From positions 1 to 64,000 of the forward strand of contig JAIYAP010000040.1 of assembly GCA_027488935.1 (NCBI GenBank): 64,000 nucleotides of DNA. The letters are read 5' to 3'. The position numbers and the translations under genes were made by a program. Under the pieces are notes generated by a model. The model saw only the letters and a program-made list of their open reading frames with translations. It made no database searches and was not told the DNA's origin. Positions 50,572-58,950 of the stretch are shown piece after piece. Each line of letters starts with the position of its first letter. Position 1 is the first letter of the stretch. Origin of the DNA: Saprospiraceae bacterium (lineage in GTDB: Bacteria; Bacteroidota; Bacteroidia; Chitinophagales; Saprospiraceae).

Positions 50572-51600
50572 ATGAAAAATTTGATTTTTACCATTGGTTT
50601 ATTGTTATCCTTATTGACTGTAAATGGCGTTTACGGTCAATCAAACAATGCAAGCAAAACTGAAACCATCGCTTTACAGGGTGATCAGTTATTTCCTGAA
50701 GGCATTATTAAATTGCCCAACAATGATTTATTGATCGGTGGATTTGGTGATGGTTCTATCCAAAAGATTGACAGCAAAAACAATGTTTCGTATTTCAGCA
50801 AACCCGGTGAAAACGGAATGGTAATCGCCGTTGGGTTTGCATTGGATACAAAAAACAACAGACTTTGGGTCGCAAATTTCAATTTTAAAACGGAAAGCGG
50901 CAAACCAGGAAGTCAGTTTAAGGTATTTAATTATGCAACTGGTAAATTGCTTAAAACCATTCCTGAAAAATTTATTGAAGGTGCATTTTTCAATGAAGTT
51001 ATTTTGGATGAAAAAGGCAATGCGTATGTTTCCAACACATTTGGACCAAATCTTTATACTGCTTCCTTTAAATCGACGGATGCCACTGTATTTGCAACAA
51101 ATGATTTGTTGAAAAACCCGTCTCCCGACCAGCCATTTGGCTTGAATGGTTTAACCATTACACCCGATAAAAAATATTTGATTGCGTCTGTAATGAACAG
51201 AACGATTAAAGGTGGTGGCACGTTGGTGCGGGTTAATTTAGCAACTAAAGCAGTAACACCCATAAAATTGAAGGATGATGAAGCCACTAAATCCTTCTCA
51301 GGTTCTGATGGTATGTTCTTTTACAACGGACAATTGATGATGGTAAATGTCTTTTCCAGTGCAGGTGCGATATTTTCTGCAAAATTCAATAAAAACTATT
51401 CGGAAGCGACTTTAACGATCAGAAATAAATTCCAGTCTGTATATGACCGTCCTACCGCTTCGGCAATACGTGATGGAAAATTATACACTGTAAACAGCCA
51501 GTTGAACCATATCATTGATGATAAAGATGGTAAGATAAATACACCTCCTGTGCTTCCTTTCAAAGTGGTAAGTGTTCCATTAGCAGAATTGTTGAAATAA
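50572..51600 (+). CDS. Exported SMP-30/gluconolactonase-like propeller
   Basis: A 342-residue protein with a signal peptide (to GVYGQ) and a six-bladed propeller of the SMP-30/strictosidine-synthase type: FPEGIIKLPNNDLLIGGFGDGSI, FFNEVILDEKGNAYVSNTFG, FGLNGLTITPDKKYLIASV. Calcium-ligand positions (E, N, N, D) look plausible. Relatives open lactones or hydrolyse esters. I start at ATG 50572, with ATG 50560 possible. It is the first gene of a Crp/Fnr-controlled operon. Confidence 0.78.
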   Translation: MKNLIFTIGLLLSLLTVNGVYGQSNNASKTETIALQGDQLFPEGIIKLPNNDLLIGGFGDGSIQKIDSKNNVSYFSKPGENGMVIAVGFALDTKNNRLWVANFNFKTESGKPGSQFKVFNYATGKLLKTIPEKFIEGAFFNEVILDEKGNAYVSNTFGPNLYTASFKSTDATVFATNDLLKNPSPDQPFGLNGLTITPDKKYLIASVMNRTIKGGGTLVRVNLATKAVTPIKLKDDEATKSFSGSDGMFFYNGQLMMVNVFSSAGAIFSAKFNKNYSEATLTIRNKFQSVYDRPTASAIRDGKLYTVNSQLNHIIDDKDGKINTPPVLPFKVVSVPLAELLK

Positions 51601-51609
51601 ATAACTATA

Positions 51610-51642
51610 CAGCAGGGCAGAAATAGCAAATCTGCTCTGCTG
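51610..51642. terminator. Stem-loop after the SMP-30-like gene
   Basis: CAGCAGGGCAGA (51610-51621) pairs with TCTGCTCTGCTG (51631-51642) over 12 bp with one G-T pair and a 9-base loop. It may end or attenuate the transcript before the barrel gene 118 bases on. Confidence 0.7.
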
Positions 51643-51759
51643 CTAATTTAAACTGAAAAGGTAAAAGCCTGGGTTTTATCAGTTTTCCCATTGCAAATAC
51701 AATCTGGATTTTTCTTGGATTCTTTTCCTGGAGCAAAAGAATGAATCAACATAAAAAAA

Positions 51760-52449
51760 ATGAAAAATTATCTTTTAATAATATTCATGCTGTTAATCAT
51801 CCAAAATGGATACGCACAGCAGTTTAAAGCAAAGACTGAAGTACAAAGCAAATTTATAGATATAACAGGACTTTTTGGAGCAGATGAGCCAGCCAGCGTT
51901 ACTCAATTTACGTATTTAAAAAAAGGGTTTGGCTTAGACTTATATCACGGTTTTTCATTGAAGGGTTTTGGTAAAACCATACAAAGCATCGTAACGCCGT
52001 CTTATACCTTCAAATTGGATAGCTTGGGTAAGTTCTCAATTAAGCCAAAGGTTGAAGTGGCTAATTTAGAAACTGCTGGAGGAGGTTTTGTGCGGCCTGG
52101 TATTCATTTTATTTACAAACCTAATGCACAAAATGTATTCAACCTGGGAACATGGAGTTTTATAGATTTAAGAAATAAGACTGCCTATCCCAAAAGATTA
52201 AATGGCTATACTTTTCTTTTTTCTTATACCCATATCAATGACTTTAAAAAATGGAGGTTAACTGAAGAAGGCCGCATTTTATTTGTTGATATAGTTGATA
52301 ACTTAAAAGTGTCAGGCATTTTCACCAATCTTCAGTTAAACTATCAACCACTAAACCTGTTTGTTGGCGCTAATGCTGTTTATACATTTTATCGTTCCGA
52401 TAATAAAAACGAATTAATATGGAATGTTACTATTGGGAAACAGTTTTGA
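51760..52449 (+). CDS. Outer-membrane beta-barrel protein
   Basis: A 229-residue exported barrel with a signal peptide ending YAQQ and about ten amphipathic strands, closing WNVTIGKQF with the terminal Phe expected for outer-membrane insertion. Its position behind a Crp/Fnr-controlled enzyme parallels the barrel at 13044. No specific family recognised. Confidence 0.68.
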   Translation: MKNYLLIIFMLLIIQNGYAQQFKAKTEVQSKFIDITGLFGADEPASVTQFTYLKKGFGLDLYHGFSLKGFGKTIQSIVTPSYTFKLDSLGKFSIKPKVEVANLETAGGGFVRPGIHFIYKPNAQNVFNLGTWSFIDLRNKTAYPKRLNGYTFLFSYTHINDFKKWRLTEEGRILFVDIVDNLKVSGIFTNLQLNYQPLNLFVGANAVYTFYRSDNKNELIWNVTIGKQF

Positions 52450-52488
52450 CATGAAAATAACATCGACAACACACTAAAAAATCAAAAC

Positions 52489-52746
52489 ATGACAGATTTG
52501 TTGAAATATTATGGCTTAGACTGGATAGCCATGTTGCTAAGCGTAGTAGCGATGATATTATTAGGCAACAAAGTTAAATGGGGTTTCACGCTGTTTATGC
52601 TTGCCAATATTACTTGGATACTGCTTGGCTTTCTACTACTACATAGCTATGCTATCGTATTAGGAAACATCATTTTTCTTATAACGAACACAAGGGGATT
52701 TCTAAAATGGAATGCCGAAAAAGCAACTGAACAAAATGGAAAATAA
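52489..52746 (+). CDS. Small membrane protein with three TM helices
   Basis: An 85-residue protein with hydrophobic segments near 12-26, 31-50 and 51-70, ending in a charged tail. The arrangement (LDWIAMLLSVVAMILLGNKVKWGF, ITNTRGFLKW) recalls half of a small PnuC- or SWEET-type transporter, but that is only a resemblance. It overlaps the OYE gene by 11 bases. Confidence 0.6.
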   Translation: MTDLLKYYGLDWIAMLLSVVAMILLGNKVKWGFTLFMLANITWILLGFLLLHSYAIVLGNIIFLITNTRGFLKWNAEKATEQNGK

Positions 52747-53812
52747 AAATTTATTTACCCCTCTAAAAATAAGAGGAATAGAACTCAAGAATAGAATTGT
52801 AATGTCGCCAATGCAACAATACAGTTCGGAGGATGGCTTTGCAACCGATTGGCATTTGGTTCATTTAGGTAGCAGAGCCGTTGGCGGAGCAGGTTTAATT
52901 ATTACCGAAAGTGCTTCCATTAACCCGATGGCAAGAAGCACCAACAATGACATTGGAATGTGGAAAGATGAACACATTGAAAAGTGGCAACAAATCAATG
53001 CATTTATTCATCAGCAAGGTGCAAAAACCGCCATGCAATTGGGCCATTTTGGAAGCAAAGCAAGTCGTTCGCATCCCAATGAAGGATTTAACTATTTGGA
53101 AAAAGAAAATGGAGGTTGGGAGACCGTTAGTTCAAGTTCAGTAGCACCTTTTGCTGGTATGAGTGTTCCAAAAGAATTATCAATGGAAGAAATTATCGTG
53201 ATAAAGAATGATTTTAAAGATGCCGCTTTAAGAACTATTAAGGCGGGTTTTGACATCCTTGAATTACATTTTGCACACGGATATTTAGTGCATCAATTCC
53301 TTTCAAAACTTATAAATCATCGCACCGACAAGTATGGCGGTAGTTTTGAAAACCGCACTCGTTTAGGAATTGAAATCGTAGAAGCCATTCGCCAAGTTAT
53401 TCCTAACGATATGCCTTTATTTGTAAGAATTTCAGCTGTTGACTATGTTGAAAATGAAAATGCTTGGACAATTCAGGATAGTATTGAGTTTTCTAAACTA
53501 CTACAAGCGGCAGGGGTAGATTTAATTACTGCATCTGCTGGTGGTTTTTCGTGGGTGGACAAAAGTAAACTATCAGAAGGCTATCAAGTTCCTTTTGCAA
53601 AAACAATAAAAGAAAATGCCGGTATCTTAACAGGTTCCGTAGGACTCATCACGAAACCTACTACCGCAAATGAAATCGTAGAAAATAGTGGTGCAGATTT
53701 AGTAATAATAGCAAGAGAACATTTAAGAAACCCTTATTTTGCAACGAATGCAAGTATAGAATTGGGATTGCACACTGAATTGCCTTGGCAGTATAAAAGA
53801 GCTTACGCATAG
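52736..53812 (+). CDS. Old yellow enzyme-family NADH:flavin oxidoreductase
   Basis: A 358-residue TIM-barrel FMN enzyme of the YqjM/NamA-like class: FTPLKIRGIELKNRIVMSPMQQYSSEDG, DWHLVHLGSRAVGGAGLIITES, LGHFGSKAS, LHFAHGYLVHQFLS and the NHRTDKYGGSFENRTR signature. The family reduces activated C=C bonds with NAD(P)H. Start ATG 52736, inside the end of the preceding gene. With the lactonase-like propeller and barrel it forms a Crp/Fnr-controlled catabolic or detoxifying set. Confidence 0.92.
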   Translation: MENKNLFTPLKIRGIELKNRIVMSPMQQYSSEDGFATDWHLVHLGSRAVGGAGLIITESASINPMARSTNNDIGMWKDEHIEKWQQINAFIHQQGAKTAMQLGHFGSKASRSHPNEGFNYLEKENGGWETVSSSSVAPFAGMSVPKELSMEEIIVIKNDFKDAALRTIKAGFDILELHFAHGYLVHQFLSKLINHRTDKYGGSFENRTRLGIEIVEAIRQVIPNDMPLFVRISAVDYVENENAWTIQDSIEFSKLLQAAGVDLITASAGGFSWVDKSKLSEGYQVPFAKTIKENAGILTGSVGLITKPTTANEIVENSGADLVIIAREHLRNPYFATNASIELGLHTELPWQYKRAYA

Positions 53813-53832
53813 CAAAACCATTTTGAATTTCT

Positions 53833-53870
53833 TTGAGCACATCGAACAATATTAATATGAACTCAAAACC
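53833..53870 (+). repeat. Diverged copy of the window's first 38 bases
   Basis: TGAGCACATCGAACAATATT and the following ATGAACTCAAAACC match 1-38. The coding frame seen there is interrupted here by TAA. It is either a remnant of the same gene type or a short repeat. Confidence 0.55.
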
Positions 53871-53886
53871 AGGTCATTTAAAATAT

Positions 53887-53927
53887 TCCCACACGACAAC
53901 AAGCTCCTCCCCTGCTGCCGTGTGGGA
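53887..53927. terminator. Terminator between convergent genes
   Basis: TCCCACACG (53887-53895) pairs perfectly with CGTGTGGGA (53919-53927). The convergent OYE and adhesin genes end on either side, and a TTT run follows on the + strand. Confidence 0.75.
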
Positions 53928-53941
53928 TTTCCTTCATCCGG

Positions 53942-56900
53942 CTATTGAGCCACCACTAATTTCCGTACTCCAGTTTCTTCCTGCGTACTAAAACGCAACC
54001 AATACACACCCGGCGAAAAGCTGGTGCAATCCAATAAAACCGTGCTTTCCTGCGCACTGATTTGACGTTTTATCAACCTACCCGTTTGGTCTGTCACCAA
54101 TATCGTCAGAAGCGCATCTGGAAGTGTTTCAAAAACGATTTGTGTAAATCCATTGGTTGGATTGGGTTGTATTTGGACTTTATGCAACCAGGTAGGCTCT
54201 TTGATGGCGGTTGTATTGGAAACCGTAATATCTTGCAGGGTGTAAGCACATCCTAAAGCATCCAAAATGGCTACTGTATATAAGCCTTGGTAGATATTAT
54301 TCAGGTTTTGGGTGGTACCCACCAATTGGCCGTCTAATGTCCAGGCATAAGTAAAAGGTGCTGTCCCACCCGAAAAGTTGAGGACGATACTTCCTTGGCC
54401 CTGATTACCTAAATCGTTGTTAACCAAGGGGGATTCAAATTGGACAGGCGGATAAACCTGAATTTCAAAAGAACAAGTACTGCGATTGCCAGCCTCGTCA
54501 GATACTGAAAACACCTGTACAGAAGTACCTGTCGGGAAGGCGGCACCCGGCATCAAACCAGATTCCAGTTGCAGGGAGTTGATCAAAATTGCACAATTAT
54601 CGGTAGCGGTTGGAAGTTCATAATCTACCATGTTATCATTTGCACATCGATACATATTATTGGGGCAAGAAAGCACCGGGGCCAAAAGGTCATTTGTGCC
54701 TAAAATAAGGGTGTCGCTGACCACACAATTATGGTTATCTATTACGGAAACGGTGTAATTGCCTGGTAACAAGTTTACGGCCTGATTGCCCGTATCGCCA
54801 TTGCTCCACAAAAAGGTATAAGGCGGGGTGCCGTTATTTAGCACAAGGGTAAGCGCTCCATCGGAAATTCCTGGACAAGACACATTCGACACAATCGTTT
54901 GTGCGGTCAACAAGCAAATATAAGGCGCTACTTGTACCGATTGCTGCGCGATACAAGAGTTGGCATCCGTAACCACAATAACATAGTTTCCTGGCGCTAA
55001 TCCGGTAATTGTTTGGGTGTTTGTCCCATTGCTCCAGGCAAAAGTATATGGGGCCAGACCGCCGATTGGATTCAATGTAGCAGTACCATTATTTCCGCTA
55101 AAGGAAGTTTCTGCACTTGCTACCGCATTGGCGGTCAGCGTGGCAGGTTCGGTGATGCTTGTTTGAACCGTAGCCGGACAGTTATTGGCATCTACAATAT
55201 TTACGGTGTATGTACCGGGGTTTAAATTTGCAATGGTAGCGGTGGTTGCTCCATTGTTCCAAGAATAGGTTACCGGAGCGCCTGCACCCGTCAAGGTTAC
55301 ACTGGCCATTCCATTCACTGCTCCAAAACAGCTGACATTTACGGTGGAGATCTGTGCAGCAATTGTACAATTAAAGGCATTTACCGCAACACTTTGGGCT
55401 TTTGTACAGCCATTTTGATCAGTTATCGTGACGGTATAGGTGCCAGGTGCCAGATTTGCAATAGAATCTGTGCTTGCACCCGTGTTCCATAGATAAGAAA
55501 AGCCAGGCGTGCCGCCCAAAGGCAATGCCGTAGCCGAACCATCATTGATCCCGTTGGCAGACTGCGCTGTAGCATGCACGGTAACCGTTAATAATTCGGG
55601 TTGGGCGATAACAATGCTGGCCGCGGCCGAACAGTTTTCGCCGTCGGTTACGATGATTTGGTAGGTCCCCGCAGCAAGATCGGTAATCGTTGCAGTCGTG
55701 CTGCCGTTGCTCCAAAGATAATTATAGGTATTGTTACCACCCGTGCCGGCTACGGTAACACCTCCATTGGTTGCTCCAAAGCAACTTGCATTGTTGAGCG
55801 CACTGATGTTGTATCCAACGATTGGGCTTTGGTTAACCGTCGCATTTGCAGTACTGGTGCAACCGTTTTGGTTATTGTTGACCTGCAATGCATAATTACC
55901 TGCCAGGTCTACAATCGGAAATAAAGTTGATGCGCCCGAGACAATATTGCCATTGGTGCTCGTCCAGGTGTAACTAAAATTATTGCCCTGTGAAGACGCA
56001 CCTGCATTCATTTGCACTTGGCTGTTTGTACAATTCAAGTTGGCTGGGGAGACAATGGCACTGATGGGTGGTACATTGTCTAATACGACCATTGTGGTAG
56101 CGGTGGAGATACAACCATTATTGGCGTTTGAAATTTTAATCTGGTAAGTTCCGGATGAATCGACCATAGGTGTTAAAGTGGTCGTTCCAGCCACAATATG
56201 GCCCCCGTTTGATGCCGTCCATAAATAGGAAAAATTATTTCCAGTAGAACCGCTTCCCTGCAGCGAAACCGTATCTTGTAGGCAATTGAGGATTTGATTA
56301 GGACCAGCATTCGCAACTGGAGGAATAATATCGGCTACAACGGTAGCAACTGCATTGGTGACGCAATTGGTGGTTGTATTGGTAACTTTGAGGTTATAGG
56401 TTCCTGCAGCGTTAACAATGGGGGTCAGGGTACTTGCACCGCTCACGATATTACCACCGTTGGAGGCTGTCCACAAGTAGGTATAATTGGATCCAGTGCT
56501 GGAGCCGCTGCCATTGAGTTGTATAGAGGGTAAATTACACTTAATGGAAGGAGGAGCGGCCACGGAAGCAACTGGATAAACAGCCGGAGCCACACTAAAG
56601 ACGGCTGTTTTAGCGCAGTTATTATAATCTGTTACCGTTACCGTGTAATTACCCGCGCCCAAGCCGGTAATGGTTTCCTGGGTCCCCCCATTGCTCCATC
56701 CGTAATTATATTGACTCCATCCACCATTTCCTTGTACCGTAAGCGAGGCAGTATTGCCATTGCAACCAAGCGGGGTCGATTCTACCAAAGATACACTTAA
56801 AGCCGAAGCGGGGGCTGATACAAACAAAGGACCAACCACAATGCTCGAACCGTTCGAGCCGGTAACGGTGCATTTATAATTATTGGCAGCCAAATTCGAA

Positions 56901-57568
56901 ATATCCTGTGTGGTCGCATTATTTGACCAAACGTAGGAATAGGGAGGAGCGCCGCCGGTAACCGCAATATCAATAGCGCCGGTTGGGGTACCGAAACAGG
57001 TAACATTGGTTACATTATTCACGTTGTAAGTCAATGGAGAAGCCGAACAGTACTGGGCGCGTTTGTTCCATAAGCCCGTTGCGCTCAATTGGCCCGTTTC
57101 CCACACCGTTTTTGAAGATGGACAAATCATGAAAATCGTAGGGTAATAACTGATGTCGTACAGACCAGCGATCGTCGCATCATTCACGATAGGATGGCTT
57201 GTACCGGTTACCCAATTCCCTTGCGTACTGCCGTTACAACCGTTCGGGCCGAATAAGCAGGCCAAATTTGTATTTGCATCTCCCTCAATAGAGATCACAT
57301 ACGCTTCATTGGTGCCAGAAGGCCCATAGGTTTCCCAAATGGTCTCTAAGGCACCCGTATTTTTATAGTCCCAACAAATGTGGCACCAGGCAGCAAAAAT
57401 ATCGATGTACACCGTTTTACCTGCATTTAACAGGCTGTACAGATTGATTTGGTTGCCGTTCAGATCGGTCACCGTGAAATCAGGTGCGATAGAACCATTG
57501 GGCAATTGCCCATAACTGGAAATCAATCCGGTTAAAGAAAAAAGTAGCGAAAAGAAGATCTTTTTCAT
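53942..57568 (-). CDS. Giant T9SS-exported adhesin with an N-terminal thioredoxin domain and SprB-type repeats
   Basis: A 1208-residue protein from ATG 57568 (signal peptide MKKIFFSLLFSLTGLISSYG). Residues about 22-205 are a TlpA/AhpC-like thioredoxin fold (PDFTVTDLNGNQINLYS) with an intact CxxC at 62-65 (WCHICW). Next come SprB-type repeats (SCFGxxxGxxxVxxxGGxxPYxYxWSNxxTTxxIxNLxxGxYxVxVTD), three Ig/PKD-like repeats (TYLWTASNGGNIVSGASTLTPIV), more SprB repeats, an HYR-like domain, and a C-terminal Por_secre_tail (IQPNPTNGFTQIVFETLP to RKLVVAQ). It is predicted on the cell surface. A thioredoxin fused to adhesin repeats suggests thiol chemistry outside the cell or a structural role. Confidence 0.9.
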   Translation of the reverse strand: MKKIFFSLLFSLTGLISSYGQLPNGSIAPDFTVTDLNGNQINLYSLLNAGKTVYIDIFAAWCHICWDYKNTGALETIWETYGPSGTNEAYVISIEGDANTNLACLFGPNGCNGSTQGNWVTGTSHPIVNDATIAGLYDISYYPTIFMICPSSKTVWETGQLSATGLWNKRAQYCSASPLTYNVNNVTNVTCFGTPTGAIDIAVTGGAPPYSYVWSNNATTQDISNLAANNYKCTVTGSNGSSIVVGPLFVSAPASALSVSLVESTPLGCNGNTASLTVQGNGGWSQYNYGWSNGGTQETITGLGAGNYTVTVTDYNNCAKTAVFSVAPAVYPVASVAAPPSIKCNLPSIQLNGSGSSTGSNYTYLWTASNGGNIVSGASTLTPIVNAAGTYNLKVTNTTTNCVTNAVATVVADIIPPVANAGPNQILNCLQDTVSLQGSGSTGNNFSYLWTASNGGHIVAGTTTLTPMVDSSGTYQIKISNANNGCISTATTMVVLDNVPPISAIVSPANLNCTNSQVQMNAGASSQGNNFSYTWTSTNGNIVSGASTLFPIVDLAGNYALQVNNNQNGCTSTANATVNQSPIVGYNISALNNASCFGATNGGVTVAGTGGNNTYNYLWSNGSTTATITDLAAGTYQIIVTDGENCSAAASIVIAQPELLTVTVHATAQSANGINDGSATALPLGGTPGFSYLWNTGASTDSIANLAPGTYTVTITDQNGCTKAQSVAVNAFNCTIAAQISTVNVSCFGAVNGMASVTLTGAGAPVTYSWNNGATTATIANLNPGTYTVNIVDANNCPATVQTSITEPATLTANAVASAETSFSGNNGTATLNPIGGLAPYTFAWSNGTNTQTITGLAPGNYVIVVTDANSCIAQQSVQVAPYICLLTAQTIVSNVSCPGISDGALTLVLNNGTPPYTFLWSNGDTGNQAVNLLPGNYTVSVIDNHNCVVSDTLILGTNDLLAPVLSCPNNMYRCANDNMVDYELPTATDNCAILINSLQLESGLMPGAAFPTGTSVQVFSVSDEAGNRSTCSFEIQVYPPVQFESPLVNNDLGNQGQGSIVLNFSGGTAPFTYAWTLDGQLVGTTQNLNNIYQGLYTVAILDALGCAYTLQDITVSNTTAIKEPTWLHKVQIQPNPTNGFTQIVFETLPDALLTILVTDQTGRLIKRQISAQESTVLLDCTSFSPGVYWLRFSTQEETGVRKLVVAQ

Positions 57569-57876
57569 GTATGCAAAATGCTTGGTTAAGTAATTACAAT
57601 AAATGTATAGGTCTAAATTTTCAAATAAGGATTCCATGACAAATACCAATATATAGTGTCCACACGCCGACAATTCAGCAGCAAATCAGCGTTTTGGAAA
57701 CGACACGAACTACGAATTAATGGACTTTAACGTAGCATAACTGCGATGCGCAAGATTTTAAACAAGGCTACGTCAAATTCTAAGCAAAGAAGGAAGCAAC
57801 ATGTGCCAAAAGTGTGTATATTTACGCATTACCTGCAAGCGTAGGGCGACATAACGTAAACAAAGAACAGATATCT
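57569..57876. other. Intergenic region between divergent genes, with a Fic gene tail
   Basis: 308 bases. Apart from the Fic remnant, GTATATTTACGCATTACC near 57818 resembles the leader segments of the TATCTTTG promoters. No convincing full promoter is seen for the lipoprotein gene. Confidence 0.4.
57696..57740 (+). pseudogene. 3' remnant of a fic gene
   Basis: The frame reads GNDTNYELMDFNVA then TAA, matching the end of the intact Fic protein at 46284-47390 (GRNVNYELVEFNMQ). The codons differ more than the residues. Only the last 14 codons are recognisable. It is unconnected with the neighbouring genes. Confidence 0.5.
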
Positions 57877-58815
57877 ATGAATAGACTTTTTTTACTAATT
57901 CTGACTTTTTCACTTTTTGCTATTAATTGTAATGGACAGAAAATATCTAACCCAAAAATCGAGAAAGTCTTTCTTGACGAAACGGACTCAACAAAAAACT
58001 GTTACACAATAATATATCCACCAAAACTTCTTTGGACAGGATATTTGTTTCTTATTCCAGGTTTTGGAGAAACAGCAGAAAATGTTTTACGGCAGACTGA
58101 CTTACCAAAAAAGTTAGCTCAATATGGAATATTGACAATTATCCCAACTTTTCAAGATGGTGTATTATCGTTCGGCGTGGATAGTTTAAGCCAACAAACT
58201 TTTGACAGAATTTTAAAAGATGTAACTTCTAAACACAAACTGATTGACCAAAAATTTTACGTTGGTGGATTTTCAATTGGGGGTAGTTGTGCAATAAAAT
58301 ATGCTGAAAATTCGACTATAAAACCAACCGCAATTTTTGCAATTGACCCACCACTTGACTTTGAAAGATTTTATAATTCGGCCAAAAGAGACATTAGACT
58401 TTCAAAAGACAGCGAAGCCAATCAAGAGAATATTTATATGATTGACCGACTTGAAAAGGAAACGGGTGGAAATCCATTTACGCATTTATCTCAATATTAT
58501 AAAATCTCACCTTATTCATTTACTGACACGACACAAACCGAAATTAAAAAACTATCAAATATACCTTTAAGAATTTATACTGAACCTGACATAAATTGGT
58601 GGTTAAAAGAACGCAGAGCTGACTTTATGAGTATAAATGCCACCGAATGTTCTGCAATGATTAATGAACTAAATAGGCTTGGAAATCAAAATTCAGAATT
58701 AATAACGACACAAAATAAAGGTTATAGAAAACCTGATAATAGAAGACATCCGCACTCGTGGAGTATTGTGGATAATGACGAATTAATAAAATGGTTGTTA
58801 AAAAAACAAAAATAA
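57877..58815 (+). CDS. Lipoprotein alpha/beta hydrolase
   Basis: A 312-residue lipoprotein (start ATG 57877, lipobox AINC). Alpha/beta fold: FLIPGFGETAENVLRQTDL, the nucleophile elbow GGFSIGGSCA, acid in the second half (TEPDINWW) and a late His in HPHSW. Lower G+C and many AAA/AAT codons. Substrate unknown. Confidence 0.78.
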   Translation: MNRLFLLILTFSLFAINCNGQKISNPKIEKVFLDETDSTKNCYTIIYPPKLLWTGYLFLIPGFGETAENVLRQTDLPKKLAQYGILTIIPTFQDGVLSFGVDSLSQQTFDRILKDVTSKHKLIDQKFYVGGFSIGGSCAIKYAENSTIKPTAIFAIDPPLDFERFYNSAKRDIRLSKDSEANQENIYMIDRLEKETGGNPFTHLSQYYKISPYSFTDTTQTEIKKLSNIPLRIYTEPDINWWLKERRADFMSINATECSAMINELNRLGNQNSELITTQNKGYRKPDNRRHPHSWSIVDNDELIKWLLKKQK

Positions 58816-58825
58816 CACCAGCGGG

Positions 58826-58846
58826 TATAGCCAACGCAAAGTGGTT
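58826..58846. repeat. Inverted copy of the 99-119 segment
   Basis: These 21 bases are the reverse complement of 99-119 with a single mismatch. At 99-119 the segment marks the break of the amidohydrolase gene. Here it follows the hydrolase stop by 10 bases. Confidence 0.55.
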
Positions 58847-58847
58847 A

Positions 58848-58926
58848 TGAAAACATCTGGCTTCTAATCCATTGAAAATCAATTTTTTATCCATCCATCC
58901 TTCAAATCCATTTAAATCCGGGTATA
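58848..58926. repeat. Dispersed intergenic repeat C, copy 2
   Basis: A copy of 10402-10478 containing TTTTTTATCCATCCATCC. It runs directly into the repeat A arm at 58925. Confidence 0.7.
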
Positions 58927-58940
58927 ACATCGGTTTGGCA
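58925..58940 (+). repeat. attC-like 5' arm, truncated copy (repeat A)
   Basis: TAACATCGGTTTGGCA, identical to the first 16 bases at 45040. The next gene starts only 10 bases later, so the arm abuts a new gene. Confidence 0.6.
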
Positions 58941-58950
58941 CTATAAAAAT

